Of a DNA stretch of 64,000 nucleotides, positions 60,689-64,000 are shown piece after piece. The notes below the pieces were generated by a model, which was given only the letters and a program-made list of their open reading frames with translations, was not told the DNA's origin and did no database searches. Both the position numbers and the translations under genes were made by a program. The stretch spans positions 1-64,000 of the forward strand of contig JBMFJH010000007.1 of the NCBI GenBank assembly GCA_049973945.1. Direction: 5' to 3'. Numbering within the stretch: position 1 is the stretch's first letter; every line of letters starts with the position of its first letter. This DNA comes from Acd1 sp049973945 (GTDB lineage Archaea > Thermoproteota > Thermoprotei_A > Sulfolobales > Sulfolobaceae).

Positions 60689-60939
60689 CCAACCTTGAGC
60701 TGTTAAACCTGCTTTCACAGGTGATGGGGAAAGAAATCAAGCTAAAGTTCGTGTCAGACAGGCCTGGCCACGACAGGAGGTACTGCATGAGGAACACGAA
60801 GTTGAGCTATCAAGTTACTCCCCTCAGCGAGGCCCTAAAGAAGACGGTCGAGTGGTACATAAATAACGCGTGGTGGTGGGAGCCCCTGATCAACGACAGG
60901 TTCTTCCTCGAGGACGAGCCTTGGAAGGTAAGAGCTTGA
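60658..60939 (+). pseudogene. rfbB: 3' remnant of dTDP-glucose 4,6-dehydratase
   Basis: In another frame directly after the rfbA break the sequence reads VYNLPENQRLTNLELLNLL, then FVSDRPGHDRRYCMRNTKLS and KKTVEWYINNAWWWEPL, the C-terminal third of RmlB. The start of rfbB and the Rossmann half with the catalytic residues are absent. The junction rfbA/rfbB is therefore a single internal deletion of about 1.1 kb, inferred from normal family lengths. Without another copy elsewhere, dTDP-rhamnose synthesis would be lost. Confidence 0.78.
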
Positions 60940-61238
60940 GTCATAAATGATAATGATCTAGGTATATCTATGAGGCAGACAATGTATAATAAGGGACGAA
61001 GGTTCAAGTCCTACACTCGATCGTGAACAACTAGGGCTAAAATGAGTGAAGGGACGAAGATGAGGATTCTTCTCATCAGTAGTTATGGAGAACGCGATTA
61101 CAGAGGTTTTCCTACTCCTGAGGCGAGACGGATCATTGACAAGGAGATCCGAGAGGGAGTAATAGCTCGCGCGACTCTCAAGCCACTTCTCTTAAAGATC
61201 CCTCCTCGTTTTTAACCGTCGGCTCGGAAATGGTCTTG
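60940..61238. other. intergenic region, no gene recognised
   Basis: A 299-base gap. GGTTCAAGTCC at 61001 looks like a tRNA T-loop but does not pair as a T-stem and no acceptor or anticodon arm is found, so I call no tRNA. GTTTTTAAC (around 61208-61216) near the right end is the TATA box for the next gene. Confidence 0.45.
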
Positions 61239-61769
61239 ATGGAATCTAGAATACCCGCCATCGAGAAGCACCGAACCGCCTACGTGAAGATAAGGGTTAT
61301 AGAGGGCCTAGAGGAGCTGACCTTGGCCCTAAAGCTACTGAGGGAGGGGTTCAGCAGGAACGCCGCCAACAAGGCCTTCCTGTCCTGGAAGGCGTTAATC
61401 AGTGCCTTAACAGTAGCGAACCTAGAGAGGATGCCCAGGGACGAGAGGGAGAAGGAGTGGTACTACAGGTCTGGTTTCCTTGCCCCGACGACGGGGCTGA
61501 AGGGGATCTCGCAGAGGCTCGAGGAGCTGGGCTACAGGGTGAACTCCCTGACGGCAGTGGCCCTTGAGCTCCACAGGTACGGGTACAACGGGCTCTACAA
61601 GGGGGCTTCGGACTACTCCGACAGGGAGGAGGCGATAAGGGACGTCCTCTACCTGGCCAAGGAAATCCTCAGCCTCGTGAAGCAATATTTCAAGGACTAC
61701 TGGGACGAGGAGGTGGAGGAGCACTACCTGATGGCCGAGAAGGAGCTCGAGAGGGCAACGCCCGCGTGA
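61239..61769 (+). CDS. PaREP1-like family protein
   Basis: A 176-residue protein, close in type to that at 32.5 kb: KIRVIEGLEELTLALKLLRE, GFSRNAANKAFLSWKALISA, and ALELHRYGYNGLYKGASDYS followed by EEAIRDVLYLAKEILSLVKQ. I choose the ATG at 61239 because the TATA-like TTTTTAAC lies 24-31 bases upstream; an in-frame ATG at 61230 would add three residues. Unknown function. Confidence 0.78.
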   Translation: MESRIPAIEKHRTAYVKIRVIEGLEELTLALKLLREGFSRNAANKAFLSWKALISALTVANLERMPRDEREKEWYYRSGFLAPTTGLKGISQRLEELGYRVNSLTAVALELHRYGYNGLYKGASDYSDREEAIRDVLYLAKEILSLVKQYFKDYWDEEVEEHYLMAEKELERATPA

Positions 61770-62092
61770 CTTGTACTTTATTTCAAAGGAGCTGGCAGGT
61801 TTCGTTCGGGACACGAACTGAGACATATAAATCTGAAAGATCGCGGTCAAGAAGAGGAACGTTCGGGTCTTCAAGGGTTCATAGTTCAGGAGCATGAAGG
61901 GTCAAGACCAATTCGACCTTGCCCAAGGCGTATTGAGGCCCCACCAGTTCTCGAATAGCTGAGGGCTTAAGTTCGTCGACCTACGCGACTGATCTCGAAA
62001 TTCTTTGCTGATTGACGTTAGCCCAAAGTGTTAAGCGGAAGTGTTTAGTAAATTAACACGTAAAAAGAGATAAGAAGAGACGCTTCTCGAGA
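61770..62092. other. intergenic region, no gene recognised
   Basis: A 323-base gap between convergent genes (PaREP1 and an MNT gene). Frames are short and without family character. It becomes AT-rich after about 62000, like the MNT gene beside it. No inverted repeat or T-run terminator stands out. Confidence 0.4.
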
Positions 62093-62419
62093 TCAGCACC
62101 TGATTTCTATCCTAGGATTGAAGAACTTCTTATAAAATTCCTCATAATCCTTCCAGTTAGAGTAATGAAATTCAAAGGGAGTTACGTCGCTCTTAAGGAT
62201 AGAGTTTATGTAAAGGTTCATCTTAGCCTGCCAGGTTACGTCGCCAACGTTATCGCTAACTACAAGAACGTCTATGTCGCTTAGAGAAGGTACGTAATCC
62301 CCCCTAACTACACTGCCAAAGACTACGACCATTACGTCTGGTAAGACCTTCTTTAGCGAAACGCAAATTTCCTCGGCGTATTTCCTCCAGTTCTTGAAAT
62401 ATTCTATTCTTTCTGCCAT
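62093..62419 (-). CDS. orphan MNT-type nucleotidyltransferase
   Basis: A 108-residue MNT protein: VVFGSVVRGDYVPSLSDIDV gives G35-S36, D48 and D50. It ends at RIEIRC after YEEFYKKFFNPR, a tail like that of the MNT gene at 63.4 kb (YENWYRRFIDAYEEF), so the two are paralogues. The DNA is AT-rich while its relative is GC-rich, so this copy was likely acquired separately. No HEPN gene is adjacent on its strand. Confidence 0.75.
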   Translation of the reverse strand: MAERIEYFKNWRKYAEEICVSLKKVLPDVMVVVFGSVVRGDYVPSLSDIDVLVVSDNVGDVTWQAKMNLYINSILKSDVTPFEFHYSNWKDYEEFYKKFFNPRIEIRC

Positions 62420-62666
62420 AAGCCGATCACTTTAAGATTTTTTTACCAGGTTAATCAATTTTAATGTAATATCTTAGTACCAAATCTTATAAACTTTCGT
62501 GAAAAGAGAGTTGGGAATGTTGAATGATATCAGTATAATAGTATAAACTTCACGGCTTATCGGAAACTGTTGACAACGGCGAAAAAGCCGAACGTATCTA
62601 GTTTATGTAGACTATAAATGGGGAGACCGCGAGGCGTTCGCTACCCCTTCAGGGGGTTGGGGCGCC

Positions 62667-62795
62667 TTAGCGTTGTTTGCCCGCGTTCGCCTTCTCCCTT
62701 GCCCTCCTCAGCAAGTCCTCCCTAAGCTTCTTGAAGTCCTCCTCGCCCTCGACCTCCAGGAACCGGTTGCCGTACTCGTCCTCGACTACCCTCAT
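62667..62795 (-). CDS. 42-residue charged small protein
   Basis: An ATG-to-TAA gene reading MRVVEDEYGNRFLEVEGEED and then FKKLREDLLRRAREKANAGK with a final QR. It is a short beta hairpin-like start followed by a basic helix. ATTTAAAC lies 24-30 bases upstream of the ATG, the standard leaderless spacing, and the frame uses GC-rich host codons, which supports a real gene despite its size. Family unknown to me. Confidence 0.6.
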   Translation of the reverse strand: MRVVEDEYGNRFLEVEGEEDFKKLREDLLRRAREKANAGKQR

Positions 62796-63013
62796 TTGAA
62801 CGAACTCTCTCAGGGGCGTTTAAATAGCTCTTTAACCCGCTGGCGGAGGGGCCTCACGACGGGATCCCTACCCCGGCGTGCTAGTAAAAGCCCGTCTGTC
62901 GCTCAGAAATCCTGACTCAGCCCTACAAGACGCTCCGCCTCTCGGGGCGAGGCTCCAGAGCCCGAGACCGACCCCGAAGAACGATTATATAGTTCCGTGT
63001 GGGCCCTCTTCGC

Positions 63014-63382
63014 GTGGGGTTCTTGAGGGACAACGCGAGGGACTTCCTGGAAAACGCTAGGCTCTCCTTGCGCAGCGGGAAGTACAACCTGGCCATGTTC
63101 TAGCTAGAACAGTCTCTGAAGCTGGGCCTGAAGTACTGCATGGCCAAGCTGACCGGCTCCTTCCCCATGACCCACGACGTGGTGGAGCTCTTGAGGAGGG
63201 TCGTAGAGCTGACTGGCAACAAGAAGCTGGAGGGAGTCCTGAAAGAAGAGATCTCGACCCTAGACTTGCTCAAGCAGGCCTACATCGCCTCTAGGTACTT
63301 GCCGACCAGCTACGACAGGGAGGCCGTGGAGGAGGCGTTGAACATGGTGGAGGCGATACTCAGTGAGCTGGGAGTACCTTAA
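63014..63382 (+). pseudogene. HEPN-domain protein with in-frame TAG
   Basis: From GTG at 63014 one frame reads LRDNARDFLENARLSLRSGK, YNLAMF, TAG at 63101, then LEQSLKLGLKYCMAKLTGSF and LDLLKQAYIASRYLPTSYDR to a TGA at 63380. The segment around the stop is the core helix of HEPN proteins, normally F-x-x-E-Q-A-x-x-L, so the stop most likely replaced a Gln codon (CAG to TAG). An ATG at 63140 could restart and make only the second half. Paired with the MNT gene that overlaps its end by 20 bases. Confidence 0.72.
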
Positions 63383-63707
63383 GAGGAAGTGGGAGGTGAG
63401 GAAGAGCTTCCTGAGGAACGCCAGGCACTACGTCAGGCTGATCAAGGAGGTCTGCGTAAAGGAAATAGACCCCGACTGCAGGGTGATCCTCTTCGGCTCC
63501 GTGGCGAGAGGTAATTACAGGGACGACAGCGACGTCGACGTGCTGGTAATCACGGACAAGGCCAAGACGGTCTGGGACAAGGTGAGGGTTCAGGTCTTGA
63601 TTGAGAGGGAGCTCGGCTTGGGAGACCCCTTCGAGCTACACGTGGTGACCAGGGAGGAGTACGAGAACTGGTACAGGAGGTTCATAGACGCCTACGAGGA
63701 GTTCTGA
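63363..63707 (+). CDS. MNT-type nucleotidyltransferase
   Basis: A 114-residue MNT protein: LFGSVARGNYRDDSDVDVLV gives G45-S46, D57 and D59. It begins at GTG inside the end of the HEPN gene, the usual HEPN-then-MNT order of this subtype, opposite to the order at 6.0 and 11.2 kb. The antitoxin is intact while the HEPN partner has a stop codon, so the pair may be half dead. Confidence 0.8.
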   Translation: MSWEYLKRKWEVRKSFLRNARHYVRLIKEVCVKEIDPDCRVILFGSVARGNYRDDSDVDVLVITDKAKTVWDKVRVQVLIERELGLGDPFELHVVTREEYENWYRRFIDAYEEF

Positions 63708-64000
63708 GCTCGAGAAGGGGAGCAGAGACGCTGATTGCCAACGCCGTCTACCTCGTTCCGACCCTCCTCACGTCAGGCCGCTGACCGGCACTGTGGACTT
63801 GAGATAGAAGACCCGACCTAAATTACTAGTTCTGATATTAGAGGAAATGGAGCGTTGCTAGAGAGCTATTGTGTCCGTCTATGACTGGGGCGGAAAAGCA
63901 AGACTCTTCGGTTCACTCGAATGGACGCGTCGATCGCTTCGACCCGCTTGGGCCCCCGTTATCTCTCGCGAAACTCCTCCAAATCTCGGGGTTAGTCCAA
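63708..64000. other. right end of window, no gene recognised
   Basis: 293 bases after the last MNT gene. No frame has family character, and no RNA gene or repeat is seen. A gene beginning outside the window could reach in, but nothing here shows it. Confidence 0.4.

Noticed and set aside
60998..61016. GGTTCAAGTCC resembling the 3' end of a tRNA or an attachment site
   Set aside because: The stem has a mismatch, no CCA-like acceptor pairing exists, and no integrase gene is nearby.
41804..63103. TAG read as pyrrolysine or another amino acid
   Set aside because: TAG also appears as a normal terminal stop in the window (for example at the end of the gene at 11929), and the TAG excess fits C-to-T change of CAG, the favoured Gln codon in GC-rich DNA. 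No pyrrolysine genes are present in the window.

Overview
This window looks like chromosome from a thermoacidophilic crenarchaeon of the order Sulfolobales. The reasons are the gene families: a Sulfolobus-type gluconate dehydratase and glucose dehydrogenase, a three-subunit glyceraldehyde oxidoreductase (CutABC type), thermopsin-family proteases, a sulfocyanin-like blue copper protein, the XPB-Bax1 pair, PaREP1 proteins and many HEPN-MNT and VapBC pairs. Many genes also have an AT-rich TATA element 24-30 bases before the start codon, as expected for leaderless mRNAs. The DNA is clearly more GC-rich than Sulfolobus or Acidianus, so a GC-rich lineage such as Sulfodiicoccus or a relative is plausible; the genus is inference. 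No tRNA, rRNA, CRISPR array or complete insertion sequence was recognised.

Layout. 0-4 kb: a DUF364 gene, then an operon that covers glucose to 2-keto-3-deoxygluconate (gluconate dehydratase, glucose dehydrogenase, lactonase). 4-13 kb: accessory DNA with PaREP1, VapBC, two HEPN-MNT pairs, an amino-acid permease, a DUF4143 ATPase, DUF3501, an AT-rich foreign patch and a decayed Fe-S oxidoreductase that was probably the partner of DUF3501. 13-17 kb: an overlapping five-gene polyphosphate/nucleotide operon (sixA, ppx/gppA, tmk, a tmk-like pseudokinase, CHAD). 17-20.6 kb: cutB-cutC-cutA, which should oxidise the glyceraldehyde made by the pathway at the left end. 20.8-26.8 kb: antitoxin remnants, Sir2, a four-gene ABC exporter operon with its own regulator, a HAD hydrolase and the blue copper protein. 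27-36.3 kb: an Mrr-type nuclease, VapBC, XPB-Bax1, PaREP1, DUF3782, a head-to-head HEPN-MNT pair and a second DUF4143 ATPase. 36.5-46.6 kb: a frameshifted dihydrolipoamide-dehydrogenase-like gene, a thermopsin gene with an in-frame stop, small genes, a third DUF4143 ATPase, PaREP1, and an unusual two-gene ATPase/TOPRIM-like cassette. 46.6-61 kb: a surface-glycan locus (two GT2 and four GT4 glycosyltransferases, a flippase, a decayed membrane protein, dTDP-rhamnose genes). 61-64 kb: PaREP1, MNT and HEPN genes and a 42-residue small protein.

Three themes stand out. First, the accessory parts are packed with toxin-antitoxin-like pairs and P-loop ATPases. The DUF4143 ATPases carry their own palindromes at the promoter; in two of them the palindromes are paired exactly 33 bp apart but differ in sequence. 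Second, many genes are broken by single-base lesions (nine in-frame stop codons in five genes, six of them TAG, plus several one-base frameshifts). This is either real decay or sequence error, and read data would decide. Third, the best candidate for an undescribed system is the cassette at 44.1-46.1 kb: a RecF/OLD-like ATPase with an extra N-terminal domain, overlapping a cysteine-rich TOPRIM-like gene, with a possible decayed relative next door.
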